From Aquanectria penicillioides (lineage: Eukaryota > Ascomycota > Sordariomycetes > Hypocreales > Nectriaceae), in the NCBI GenBank assembly GCA_003415625.1, contig PYIU01000003.1:1674001-1738000 (forward strand): a stretch of 64,000 nt of DNA, in the 5' to 3' direction. The position numbers and the translations under genes are program-made. Position 1 is the stretch's first letter, and every line of letters starts with the position of its first letter. Under the pieces are notes generated by a model, which had not been told where the DNA came from, did no database searches, and saw only the letters and a list, made by a program, of their open reading frames with translations. This document shows, piece by piece, positions 1 through 12,000 of this stretch.

Positions 1-57
1 TCTTGATGAATTCAAAGCTTGGTGTGGAGGGCTTGAGCTTGAGACCCGCTAGCCAGT

Positions 58-1557
58 TCACGTCCTAGCCCACATCGATCCCTTGAGACCGGTAGTTGGC
101 TTTTTGGATGGCCCTGCTGCTTTCTTGAGAGCTGAGGGGATCGCCACAGACAAATTTGCCATATTTGAATTGCCCTGCGTCCCTATGTCACCCATGTGAG
201 AGGAAACAGCGTTGTCCGGTACCGCAACGGGTGTTTGAAGCCAAATCTGGCCTGTGGTTGGACCTGGGATAAGAAATCCGTCAGTTAAATGAACCGGAGT
301 AACAGAAACAAGGTGTCCACTGGGCGGGCTAGTTGGAACAAAATAATCAACATATTGTGTTGGGAGTGGTTGGGTTTTATATAATCTAGTCGGAGTCCAT
401 TCTGGTGAGTTTGCACACAAATTTGAATGCTCAGTTAGGCTCGGCGAGCCCTTTTCGATAGAGGCGCTCAAAGTCCCTGGAGAAATTCCTCCGGGAATGA
501 ATCCAGGAGCTTGTGGCCTGAGAATGTGGTCTTTCCATTGTTCTTCATGATCTGTCTTACCTCTAGAGTTAGGTGCCTCAGAAGAAGTCATTGGCTGCCC
601 ACTCCAAGGTACCGCAGAATTGATTCCTTGATCAACTTCTCTCGGGTGACTAGCAGCCTGATTCATTTCGGTTTTTGTGACCCCGTCATTTGCACGGCTT
701 GAAATCTCGGGTTTCCTATGAGAGGGCGTAGTTGGAACATCCTCGGGGCACTGGTCGATCAGGGAGAAGAAGGTGTCAAGTATATTGCTTTGTGGTTTGG
801 TTTGTTTGGTGATACCGGGCTGGGTTTCTTGAGGCCTAGGCAAACTCGACGCTATACTCTCTTCAAAAGACTGGCGTGTTCTCTGAGATGCCTCGGGAAC
901 TTCACCCGAACCCTTGGTTGTTGTAGTGACGTTTGGTCGAGCTGCATCAATTCCCATAGAAAAGGGGATATCGTTGGCAACTTCCACTTTGCTCCTATGA
1001 AACTCGATAAGGCTCTTTTCACTGTCACTTTTGGGGTTTTGGGTCCTAGGATCGTTTCCAAGTGACTCTACCTTGGCTCGAGGTTCCTGTGAAGTAGCTT
1101 CCGGGTGTTAACAAGCACTAGGGGAGTGCCAGACAATAACCCTTCACTCACAAACTTCTGTTTTCGTGTTTTGGTCTTGACGAAGAAGAAAATCCAAAAC
1201 CTTGGTTCCCATAATAGGACCAGAACCAATCAGAGAAGGATCAGAGACTAAGATGTGATTATTGTATTTGCGCTGACTAGGTGGCTGCACATGCGAAAAT
1301 GGAACTTGATGTCGGTGCTGGTGCGACGTTCCAGAAGGCTGGTAACGACCTAGTGGTTGGTAAGTTCCACTTCATCAAAACCATTGAGGTTGAAATCTCT
1401 CACGTTCTTGCATAGCTGAACTTCCATTTTTCTTAGATCTTTTGCCTTGACAATCGCTTTCCGCGGGGCCTCTTTTGAAGCTTTGGGCCAATTCCATGGC
1501 GGCTTTCAGTTTATCAGAGTCATTGTAGCCCGATCCGCCATTTGCTGGTGTTCCCAT
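58..1557 (-). CDS. hypothetical disordered protein, 3 exons
   Basis: I do not recognise a function. The best model has exons 1557-1404, 1349-1152 and 1097-58, giving 463 residues. Intron 1 (54 bp) has a good GTGAGA donor and a CACTAG acceptor. Intron 2 (54 bp) has a GTGAGT donor but a weaker AAG acceptor. All phases agree. The N-terminal part starts MGTPANGGSGYNDSDKLKAA and is followed by a Lys/Arg-rich stretch. Exon 2 carries the most protein-like segment (PPSQRKYNNHILVSDPSLIG). The rest is Ser/Thr/Pro-rich and probably unstructured. No membrane segment or known catalytic motif is visible. Skipping intron 1 gives two tandem in-frame TGA codons, so gene callers may split it. It lies tail-to-head with POP3 on the same strand. 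Confidence 0.6.
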
Positions 1558-2554
1558 TGCTACTTGTCTTTGCTAACAGGTATGCGATAGAAGCAGACCA
1601 AAAGTTTTCTTAGATAAGTACCTTGGTTAGTCCAATGCTTTGGCTCTTGATGCGATCAGGCCAGTGCTGGAAACGCACCAAGATATCCAGTCTTTGTTTG
1701 CACTCCCGAAGTCAACCTGGCTGACTGATGGGTTTCCTTTAGAACGAGACGACACAAAATCAGGGTATTCTTTCAGGAGATTCCAATTCGGTATGTTTTT
1801 GCCCTGCTCCTATGAGTTTGGCGGTTAGGGATCGAGGGCTTGAACCGTGACTTGGCAACGACGAACCGGTTTGTGGACTGGGAAGCAGGAATAGGTTCAG
1901 TTTGTTGACTTCAAGTATCAAAATTCTTGAGACTGCAGATAGGCACCGAAGTAGATAGGTTGAATTGAATACCTGCTAGGGTCAGAAATTTTGCCTACGT
2001 TATGTCAGAGGCGTGTTGTTGGGAAGTGGTCGGGGGACTGGCGGGCAGCTGCGTGCAGGTGCGAGGGAGGAGGCAAAACAGAGGCAAGGGCCACAACTAG
2101 GTTGGAAAGAAGTAACAAGCAATTGGACGATACCCCGCTCCAAATTCGCATCACTTTCTCCAGTCCTTCATCCTCGCCTATTTAATCTTCTCTAGTCTTT
2201 TTAGCCTGTAAATCTGCATGAACCACAGTGCTTGTTAACCTCCCTCCAGTTTCGGAAAATTAGGATCTTTATTCATTAGTCTAGTATTAGCTAATGGGTT
2301 CTATATTGATAATTTCTAGGTATAAATTCGCATTCACTCTCGCAGGGGAGGCACCTAGTTGCTTTTCAACTGAAGCTAACGGCATTTCCCTTGCCGCAAG
2401 CGTCCCTCATACTACAAGGCCGTGGCCATCTCCCTCTTGCCTCAATAATGGAAACAGTACCTAGGTAGTTTCTCAAATTCCCTGCTCTTTCAGCAGTTGA
2501 ATTCCTGCGAGCCAAGACAAGATCCAACGTTCATCTTTAGGTAAAGAGTGTGCC
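1558..2554. other. intergenic, promoter side of the hypothetical gene
   Basis: About 1 kb between the start of the hypothetical gene and the stop of POP3. I see only short, unconvincing reading frames and no recognisable RNA or repeat. Confidence 0.5.
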
Positions 2555-3395
2555 CTAATCGTTCCGAGACCGCTTAGGACCAATCGTTGTATCAATTGCG
2601 TTAATTGCAGTCGTCATAAAGCTTATATCCTTTGATTCTTCGAGCCAAGTTGCTTCAACAGGAGCGACGGTCTTCCGAACAAACTCCTGCAACGCACGAG
2701 TCCCGGGTGCATCACACGGTATTGCGATGGACGATACCCTTGGCACTCCCAGGCAGGTGCTCAACCTCTCAGAACACGGTTTTGAGAACCCAACCAAGCG
2801 TATCTTTTTTCCGGTTCAAGAATTTTCGATGCAGCCCCGACCATCAACGGGAAGTGATAGTTGAATGTTGACGATTGATCCCCCCGTGCAACAAAAACCA
2901 TGGAATATGGGTGAGCTGAGTCTTCCTTGGATGGGTCAAGATTTCTAGTGATGGAGTTCAAACCAACATCAATTTTGGTTGCCAGTTCCGGGACTGGTGG
3001 CACAGGCAACTCTGGGGCTGGTTCCTGGGTCTTTTTTGCAGCTTTGTCCCGTTTGGCGGCGCGTTTTCCTTTGGACCTATTCGTATAAGCTTGACGATGC
3101 TGGCCCAGGGGGCTCAGAAGGCTAATTAACCCAACATTAGATCTGCCCACTGTATTATCTCCATCACAACTAGCACGTGATACAGGTGTATCATGTAGTA
3201 GCTGCCAGCGATGATGACTTACTCGCAAAGCAATTCGAGGATGGTATCCTGGTCTTCTGGTGAAATTGCCGGCCTACAGTCAATAAGCAGAAGCACCGAC
3301 CCAAATTTTATTGCGACGTACCATGAGACTATTGAGAATGGGGTATCAAGTTGGTAAACGACCCTCTTTCTCGGTTGTGATGTTGCGGTGGCCAT
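2555..3395 (-). CDS. POP3: RNase P/MRP protein subunit Pop3 (reading frame broken once)
   Basis: Pop3 is a protein subunit of nuclear RNase P and RNase MRP, which process pre-tRNA and pre-rRNA. Exons are 3395-3322, 3273-3223 and 3121-2555. Exon 1 begins MATATSQPRKRVVYQLDTPF, exon 2 gives PAISPEDQDTILELLC, and exon 3 continues with LLSPLGQHRQAY and a Lys/Ala-rich linker. The core includes MVFVARGDQSSTFNYHFPLM, then VGFSKPCSERLSTCLG and PRVSSIAI, which is the conserved Pop3 C-terminal half. The frame changes at an A6 run (T6 at 2805-2810 on plus). One extra base there gives 693 nt and a 230-residue protein. No intron of realistic length can bridge the break. I favour a missing base in the assembly over a true pseudogene, because everything else is intact. 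Confidence 0.8.
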
Positions 3396-6052
3396 GATGA
3401 AAACCTCGGTGAGTACACGTTGGTTAAGATGTTGTGGGACCTATTGTGAGTATTCAACGTCCCCTTGTGTCTCTGGTGAGTGCTTTCCCGTAAAATCAGT
3501 CAATTCGAGAGGAGCAAGGGTGGTGCGTGCCCTGATTCACGGTCACTTGATGAGTTGGGGTTGAAGATTCTGGCAAGTTGTGAAATTATTCACAGGCACT
3601 GTCCTGAGTGGGTCTTTACGGCCCCCGATGTGGAGGCACCAATGGAGCGACAAGCGTGGGACTAAACGCACCCCGTCTCACCTCTGCGCCCCGAGCAAAC
3701 GGCAAACCTCGGAGCTTGTCAATAACTACCACTACCAGTTTGGCCTAGTCTTCGCCTTGTAGAAACGAGGCACCTTCGTCGCATGGCGCTGCCACAATTT
3801 GTTCAAAGATAGGCTAAATGATCTGACATCGAACAGGGAATCGCCAAGTGCCTGTTTGTGGCGGCATCTTCCGACAGCAAAATCTAGGGCAAATCTGAGG
3901 CTCTGCACGTAGCGAAGGGGCTCAAAGTGCCTGGGCATGTCGCATTGAAACGGGAGCCGAAGGAGGGGCATTCCGTTCACCTCCATTGATTTGCCTAGCT
4001 TTGGGAAAGTCTCCGCGCCTTAGATCGAGCAGCACTGAGATGATCCAACCGTTTCATGTGGTTGCCGTTGGGGAATCCAATCCCCACGTGGGACAGAAGC
4101 CAGCAAGACAATGGAAGGATTTCAGACGTGACGGAGTGGCTGCTTATTAGCCTCTACCAAGCCTCTACTTTGGTACGCTTCTCAACCAAGGTACTTGATG
4201 GTTGGGAGGGTAACAGGTGACGTCCAATGTATCTCACGTCTAGTGCAGGGAAGAAATCCACCTCGGATGCCGACCAACCTATTGCACATACCTACTGGAG
4301 GCAGGGCGGTTGGTTGGTGGCTACTGAGGCGGGCTGTCAGGCCGTAGATATGGAGAAACAGATCAGAGAACGGTCGCCATCAGCCACTCGATGCAGTGAC
4401 AAGCAAATGCAATGCGAAGCACGCGCACTCTAGCTGACCCTCTAGACCCCCCATCAGCCAAATGGTGGTCAAACACCTTCTGGAGAGGTGTCAGGTTGTA
4501 TGTCGGCAGTCATAGCCTGAGGCAAGCAAGCAGACCATCGCGCATATCACACAGTGTGTTGCATGAGGAGCCAAGCTGCATTGGTGGTGCGTTGCCTGTG
4601 AGAAGACGAGCCAATCTTGCAGGCGATTGGCACTTTCGCATCAGGCTCCCACGGTACAGATTTCCCTTCACGACGCGCCTCGCACGGTGCGCTGCCTGAC
4701 GTCGCCGTCTCCAAATTCGTCTCCGGGAGGCTCTCTTGATAGTTAATGCCCGCCCTGAGAGAAAGAGTTAAAAAAAAAAAAGCCCTCCATGTCTTCCCAT
4801 GTCCCCATCCATGTCTTGGTGATAACGCCCAGGACCCCACTACCACCACCACCATCACCACTCCCAAGCTGGGGCGACGCGGTTGCGGCCAAAGAACTGC
4901 AACGGGGAGCTCACAGGCACTAAGCTGCAGGACTAGTTCCCACTGGACCTGGCAGGCAGCTCTGACTGGGCTTTCGGTGAAGAGTCGGACGCAGTCTTCT
5001 GGCTCTTTCAACCTTCGATTTCGTCCCATTCGTCCGCCCTCCTGTTTTCTTCTCCTTTGTATAGTTCGCGTTGACGTCGTGCGGCAACAAACGGGATCTC
5101 ACCCCTCCTTCTTCCTGCTGCTGCTCAACGGCAACGAGCACCAGCTGCCTCCCTTGACTTGATGCAATCGACACTACAGCCACCCCTTACCCCGCTCTGG
5201 GACCACCCCTGAGCAACTACTGGCCACTGGCCATCCTCTAGCGGCCACCCACCCAGCTTCACAGCTTCAGGCTGCCTGCCTGCCTGCCTGCCTTTGACAA
5301 CCTTGCCTGCCTGCAATCTTTCTAACTCGACCAGTTCGTTTCCCTCCAGCGTCTCCGTCATAGCAGCTGTCAAAAGCAGAGTCCACTATCCCTCCACTGT
5401 CAACCCAACATACCACTACCTATCAATCGCTATCGATCGTCGACACCATCGCCCACACTACCCATCGACTAGACCTGTCATCGACTAGACCTGTCGTCGA
5501 CTCCCTCCACTACCGCCGCTGGTCGCAGACGACAGGCAGCGGCTTGTGCGCGCTGCTCCGGCGCTGCTACTCCAACAAAGGCCACTAACTTTAAGAGAGC
5601 CCTCAAAGGCTACCCGCTCAGGTTCTCTCAGGTAGGCATCTTCCCGCCCCCTCCAGCCCACTAAAACCACACCCTACAACTCTGGCGTTGGTATCCACGG
5701 GTGTCTTTGGCGGGGTACCCACACAAGCACCGCGCCCTGCCAATCCATGCTCCCCCATATCCAGAGTTAACCATCCCCATATCCGCATCCCACCTCAATC
5801 ACGGTTCACCATTCACTTCACCCATATCAAGAACCACACCAGGCTTCCGCTCCATTCCCTTCATCCCCCGGCTTGGTCCAGCTTCACGCCCCGCTGAGCC
5901 TTGCCCCTGTCTTCGCCCCCTTCGCGCTCTCTCCACTTACCAAACCCACATGTTAATTTTGTGCAGCTGTCGCCGGGGCGTCTCTCGCGACGGTGTGACG
6001 TCTCTGCACCTCCACGCTTCGTGCCCTTTCTGCTCCCTCTTGCACCACCCCG
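3396..6052. other. 2.7-kb divergent intergenic region and USP leader
   Basis: Separates POP3 (minus) from the ubiquitin hydrolase (plus). I find no credible gene. The last 500 bp before the ATG at 6053 are C/T-rich, as in fungal 5' leaders, with scattered short upstream frames. A CTGC repeat lies at 5272-5293. The poly(A) at about 4770-4781 on plus has no coding context. Confidence 0.5.
5272..5293. repeat. (CTGC)n microsatellite
   Basis: Five tandem CTGC units plus partial copies in the intergenic region upstream of the ubiquitin hydrolase. A shorter second run lies just downstream at about 5304-5313. Confidence 0.8.
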
Positions 6053-9000
6053 ATGGACCTCGTTGCGAGACCCCCGGACCATCAAGATCGAGCCGCCTCC
6101 GCTGAGCCAAGCTCGACCCGGCCAAACCCCTTTGATGACGGCGACATCTCCTCCCGAAAAAGACGGCGCACCTCCCTCTCGGGCTCGCCAGCCACTTCCC
6201 TCGATACCATGAATCCGATCCACGAATCCTCAAGCTCCACAACTCTTGAAGGCGAGCCCGGCCTCTCCGACTGCGCGCCAACGTCAGAAGATCGACAAGA
6301 CCCCATCACTCCTCAGACCCCAGAGCATCGCTCCATATCACAGGAGCCCCCGACTGAGCCGCCATCAAGCATGGTCACGATCAACCTTCGCAACGCTCCC
6401 AAGAATGTGTCAGCGTCTTCCTCTCCAATTTCACCTTCACCCAGCACCAAGGGCGTCACTCCCGACACAGCTCAAGTCGCCCTGGCCGATAGCGTGAAAA
6501 CGAGCGTCGAGGATCCCGAGGTCGACATGGCGACAGCTCCTGCCGTGAATCTCGATACCCCGCAGGCAACCTCGTCTTCTTCAGAAAGCCCGCCCATCGA
6601 GGTCATTACTGTTCAGTCAGATGAAGACATGTTATCGGACCGCCAAAGTGGGGGCGTCTCGATTGTTGGAGAGGACCTGGTCTTGATCGATCCTATTCGG
6701 GAGTTCCCATTCAATGATGGAGATGAGAGCTTAGTCGAGACGGTTCATCGACTAACTCAATACTTTACGACCCGTGAGATTGGCAATTTACCCCCAAGCA
6801 TGTTCAAATTACTGAAAGGTCCAGAATCGCCGATAGATGAGACCGTGCTAGACAATATTCAGCAATGGCTCGAGCAGTACCTCGGGTACATCAAAGACGT
6901 CGACGAGCAGTCTGCGTGGGACTCGTGTCTTGCAAACCGGGGCTTTTGGCAAGCTTTTCCAGAAATCGTTGTAGCTCTGACATGTCGAAAGTAAGCAGCT
7001 CTCTGTACACCATGATACCAGACCAAGCTCACCGAATTTCAGGCCGCCCATATTGAAATCTCCAGCACTCCGTGGTGTTGTCATGGACCTTTATGTAGGG
7101 TTTGCCAAATTAACGGCATGGTTTATCGTTTTCGATCATCATGCCATTCAAGAGTCATTATCGATGCAAGGAGATGCAGATCGCAGAAGCCCCGATCTTC
7201 TCTTCCCTTGGTACCTTCAACCCCTCCATACACTAACTCGTCCACGACTCAGCGCCGAGCAAGCTCAAGACGGCGACCTACCGTCGCAACGATCGGATGA
7301 GGCTTCGTATCTCATCAAAGAATTCCAAGACAGTCAAGGAGGTAGCCTCAAATATTTGGTACAGTTGGCCACGGATCTCATCGACCTCATCCCCACATTC
7401 CCAAAGTTGGCTGATAACCTGGCTCCTATATGTCAGATCGCTGCTGATATCATGGCCGAATCAACCCTCGTTCTATACAGCCCTCAGGGTGTGTCAACGG
7501 CGAAGCAACGGTTGGAAATGGGTCATCAGCTATACAGCTTGGTATCGGATACCGTCATGACTATGATTGAAAAACACGTCACTCAGTTGAGCAGTGATGG
7601 TCTGACTTGCGCAATCCAGGCCTTGTCAGACATGCTCAGATTAAGCCTTCAGGGCAACCACCAAGCTGCGACTGAAACGCTACTCGAGCATCAGCTATCT
7701 CATCCCAACCTCCCAGACAAATACACAGCAGAGGCCATTGTCTGTGAAAGAAGGTTCGGTGTTTTGACCAAGCTTATCCGGTCGAGCCAAATGCAGCTCC
7801 GTGTCATGGGTGTCACAACAATGTGCAACGATCTTGTGGCATGCTGGAAGAGACATTGCGATGCTGGGGAGGAAGGGAGCACTGCCTATCTCAATCATCT
7901 TGCCGAGCATCTGTTGCATACCCAGTTGATTGAATACATCTTGGGTCCTAATTGCCATCCAGAGATCACTGTTGAGAGCGCCAACATCATTGGCTTCTTG
8001 GTAGTCACGAGAATGTATCGTGATGAGCATACTGATCTGTTATGGCAAGGCATTACATCGAGCCAAGATCCCCGAGTGGCTGACGCACTAACCCGCATGA
8101 TTACATCCATCATTAATCTCTTCGACTACAACGGGCTCCTAGGCCTCTGCGGCAAACTCCAGACTCTTCCCATCGAAGCATTCACGCCAGCAGTCCGAGT
8201 CCTTTGGGAGAATGTCATCCGCCACCTCGTTACCAGATCTAACGCAGATCGGTTGACTCTCAGCTTTCATCCCTTTGATCTTTGTCTACGGCTACTCCGA
8301 GAAGCTTCGGTCTGTGGAGCTGGGTCTCAAGTCGCACACCCGGAGATGCAACATGCCGCGATGCAAAAGTTCAAGGAACTATTAGCATACGGTCCTGATC
8401 CAGAAGGCCGCCAGCAGCTTTACCAAAGTTGCATTGATGATATTGCGAAAAAATCAAATACAACTTTAGGCAGCCTTTGGTGCCTCTCCATGGCAATTCG
8501 ACCATCTGTAATGGCCGAGGTGCATGTCCTGGCCCAAACCCATGACCTCGCAAGGCTCATTGTTGATGAGTTGGAGCATGCGATCGAGGCTGGGCAGCTA
8601 GCCGGCGTTCCTGCTGTACTCTATGGAGGGACTAATCAACCTCGGAGAGATTTTATTGTCAACATTATCCAGCTTGAGCCCCAGGTACTTGATGGAGAGC
8701 TGGGTGCTAGGTTGTGGGAAATGTTGGTGGGCCCGAGATCTCCATGTTTAGAGGACAAGCGGGCTGGTTGGAGCATCCTGAATACAGTCAAACAATCGTC
8801 ATTCCAAAACGCATTTCTGCAGACATGTCTGTCGCAATATCTGCCGGAATTACCCCCAGCATGTTTCTGCGATGGAATGTTGGAATTTGTACGAAGTGGA
8901 ATTCTGCCTCGGCTCAACGAAATGGGTGACCTAGTTTTGGATGATCAAGATATGGTTGCAGCTAGCGGCATTGAAGAGCTCTGGCGGCTAGTTCTCGAAG

Positions 9001-12000
9001 CCGACGATGTTGCTCTTGTTGAGCAGTCAGTCCGCACCCTTGCCCTTGACATATATATCGAAAGCCGGCATATCTCGACAAACTCGCTTCATCGAACACG
9101 GCTGATCCATTTGGCGTTGGTAAACCGGTGCTTAAGGCAACTGAAGGACGCGGCTCGCAAAATCAAGGCATCGAGTGACGGTACCACGAGTGGAGACGAT
9201 GAGCCTATGGTTATTGTTGCAACGGATGAGCAAGTGCAAGAACAGGAACGCATATTTACTCGGACATTGAAATTTCTGAGGTTCTTCTTAGAAGCTCATC
9301 AATCGAAGCCACTCTTCGCAGCACCCGATCTGAGAACGTTAATCTCCCAGGCCCCATATCAGGTAGAAGGAGATTCCGCCGAGCTCAAATATCAATCATT
9401 TGATGGAAACAGTCAGACTGAGGTGAAGCCACTGAGCATTGGGAAGTTGAACACGGCCGCTTCCTTACTTGCAAGTTTGCGTCAGGAGACCGGTTTCGAC
9501 AATTACCGCATTTACTATCGTGGACGACCATTTTTGCCGAGCGAGCATGAAATCTGCAAGTCTCTGGAGGATTTGCGTGTTCACGACGGTCTCATCCTAG
9601 TCAAGCGTGAAGATGACGGGCCTTCCCACTCCACCCCGGTCAAGCCGGGAGCCTCGCCATTGGAGGTGGAGATCTCTGCTCATTTTGATGAAATGTGGGA
9701 GTACCTTAGCATGGAAGAAAAGCTCGCGCATGAGGTAAGAGACGAGTCTTTAAGGAAAGGGATTGGAACATGCTAACATCAGCAGATTTACCATTTCCTT
9801 GTGAAACTCCCGACGGACGGCCACATCCTAAAGTCAATCAAGGGTGACGACGCATCTTATCGAGACGTTTTTCCCCCTGGACAACCATTTAAGTCCCTGT
9901 ATGCAGTACATGCACTACTTCAGTACACCGAGGCCGCTCTTCATGGCAGAGTGACCACGGAGGATGATAAAACCGAAGAGCCTGGCGAATCGCCCTCTCA
10001 GCTAGTTCCCTACTCTCAAGCAGTGAAAACTTCAATATCCCTCATTGTGCAGGCTCTCTCTGATGAGGAGGTACTCAATCGGGCTTCGGTGGGTTTGAAG
10101 TTAAAGCTTACCAGTGCCTTGGTGCATGCGTTCATGCGCTTTGTGGATAGTAAGTCACTCTACGCTCCAATGAGGTATGATGTTAACCATGATCCAGGAC
10201 TCGACATGCCAAGAGGCTCGCTCAAGATTGAGGACGTGAAGCTTCCCGCTCCCGATCGCTTAGTTCATATTCTCTCCAATGCTATAGCCTATCAAGGCGA
10301 GGCCCCAGTCCCACTGATTGCCGGGTCATTGAATGCGATTACTCGACTTAGCTACTTCGATGCCGGTTTTCGGGAGAAGCTAGTCAAAATCCCTGACTTT
10401 TCGTTTTTGCTTCAGAGAATGCTTCTCGCCGACACTCGAAACGGAGTTCGGGCGATTACAGCTAAACTCATTGAAGATGGGTTCACTACTGGCCAAGTCT
10501 TCACCGATCGCCTCAATGCGTCCACGGGTTCAAAAGAAAGTACTTCTTTGGACCAATATTTCTGGTCTATCGTTTCTGACATTGTCCCCCAAACTGCCAC
10601 TTGGCCATATCAGTGCGACGAAGTTTTCCGACTAACTCATTCCCTACTTGTCAAGATGACTGCTAAATCACCAGATCTACTAAACACATTACAGCTTGCT
10701 TCCACAACTAGCCAGTTGTTGCTCGGTCATGTTTCAGCTGAAGGCATTGGTCAGGCTGGGTTTGGCGATTCCTTTGCTAAGGGGGTAACGTCTCTCCTGC
10801 ATCTCTGTCTGCAATTGGATGATTCTATCGCTTCCTCTCCGGCTTTACCGGCGACGCTTGCTCAGGATCTATTTTGGAAACATTTGTATCCAAGTAAGCG
10901 AAGCGAAAGTGAGCAGCCTGTACCCAAGATTTTACTCAGCAGCGAAACTCGAGCAAAAATGGCCGACATTATCTTCAGCGTGGCAAAGCATGACAAGCAA
11001 AAGGTCCGAGGGCTGCTCTCATCTCTCGAGGCTCTAGTTCCATTCTATGTGGATGACGATGATGACCCATATCTTTATGAGCTCCCGTTCCAGTTTGATA
11101 GATCAAAGGCACTCCGATCACCCTGCGGTTATGTTGGCTTGCAAAACCTTTCCAACACCTGCTATCTGAACTCGCTCCTTACGCAGCTTTTTATGAATAC
11201 CGCCTTCCGCAACTTCATCATGAATTCCAGGGTTCGCGATGGCGCCAATACCCAACAACTGCTATTCTATACCCAAAAGTTGTTTGCGTACATGCAAGAA
11301 AGTTACCGTCGCTATATCGACCCCAGCAATGTTGTCAATTCGATCAAGACCTATGACGATACTCTTATCGACATTCATAACCAAATGGACGTGGACGAGT
11401 TCTACAATCTGCTTTTTGATCGCTGGGAAGGCCAGTTGCTGAATGCAAACGAAAGGAAAGAGCTGCGATCCTTTTATGGTGGTCAGCTTGTGCAGCAAGT
11501 TAAGTCCAAGGAGTGCGAGCACATCTCCGAACGGCTTGAACCATTCTCCGCAATCCAATGTGATATAAAAGGAAAGAGTACCCTAGAAGACAGCCTTCAA
11601 GCGTATGTGGATGGTGAGATCATGGAGGGAGGTAAGTCTCGTTTTTGAACAGTCCTCTTCGTTCCGAATATTGACGCAGAGCTTTAGACAATAAGTACAA
11701 ATGCTCTACTTGCGACAAACATGTCGATGCCATCAAAAGGTACGTTAACCAGCTCAATAAATAGGAGCCTTAGCAACTAACTCCAAAAAGGGCCTGCCTC
11801 AAGGACATCCCAGACAACGTTATCTTCCATTTGAAGAGGTTCGACTTTAACCTTCGGACACTTCAAAGAAGCAAAATCAACGATTATTTCTCGTTTCCTG
11901 CACGGGTAAACTTGAGGCCGTATACGATTGAGCACTTGAGCCAGCCAGAAAATGACGAGGAGGAAGAGGACATTTTCGAACTGGTCGGAGTTTTGGTCCA

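Noticed and set aside
1372..1377. Two tandem in-frame TGA codons in the hypothetical gene, at first suggesting a pseudogene or stop readthrough
   Set aside because: They lie inside a 54-bp segment with a GTGAGA donor and CACTAG acceptor. Removing it keeps the frame, so it is an ordinary intron.
4547..5183. Overlapping 140-160-residue open frames on both strands
   Set aside because: They overlap each other, contain poly(Val)/poly(Thr) from repeats, and show no family resemblance.
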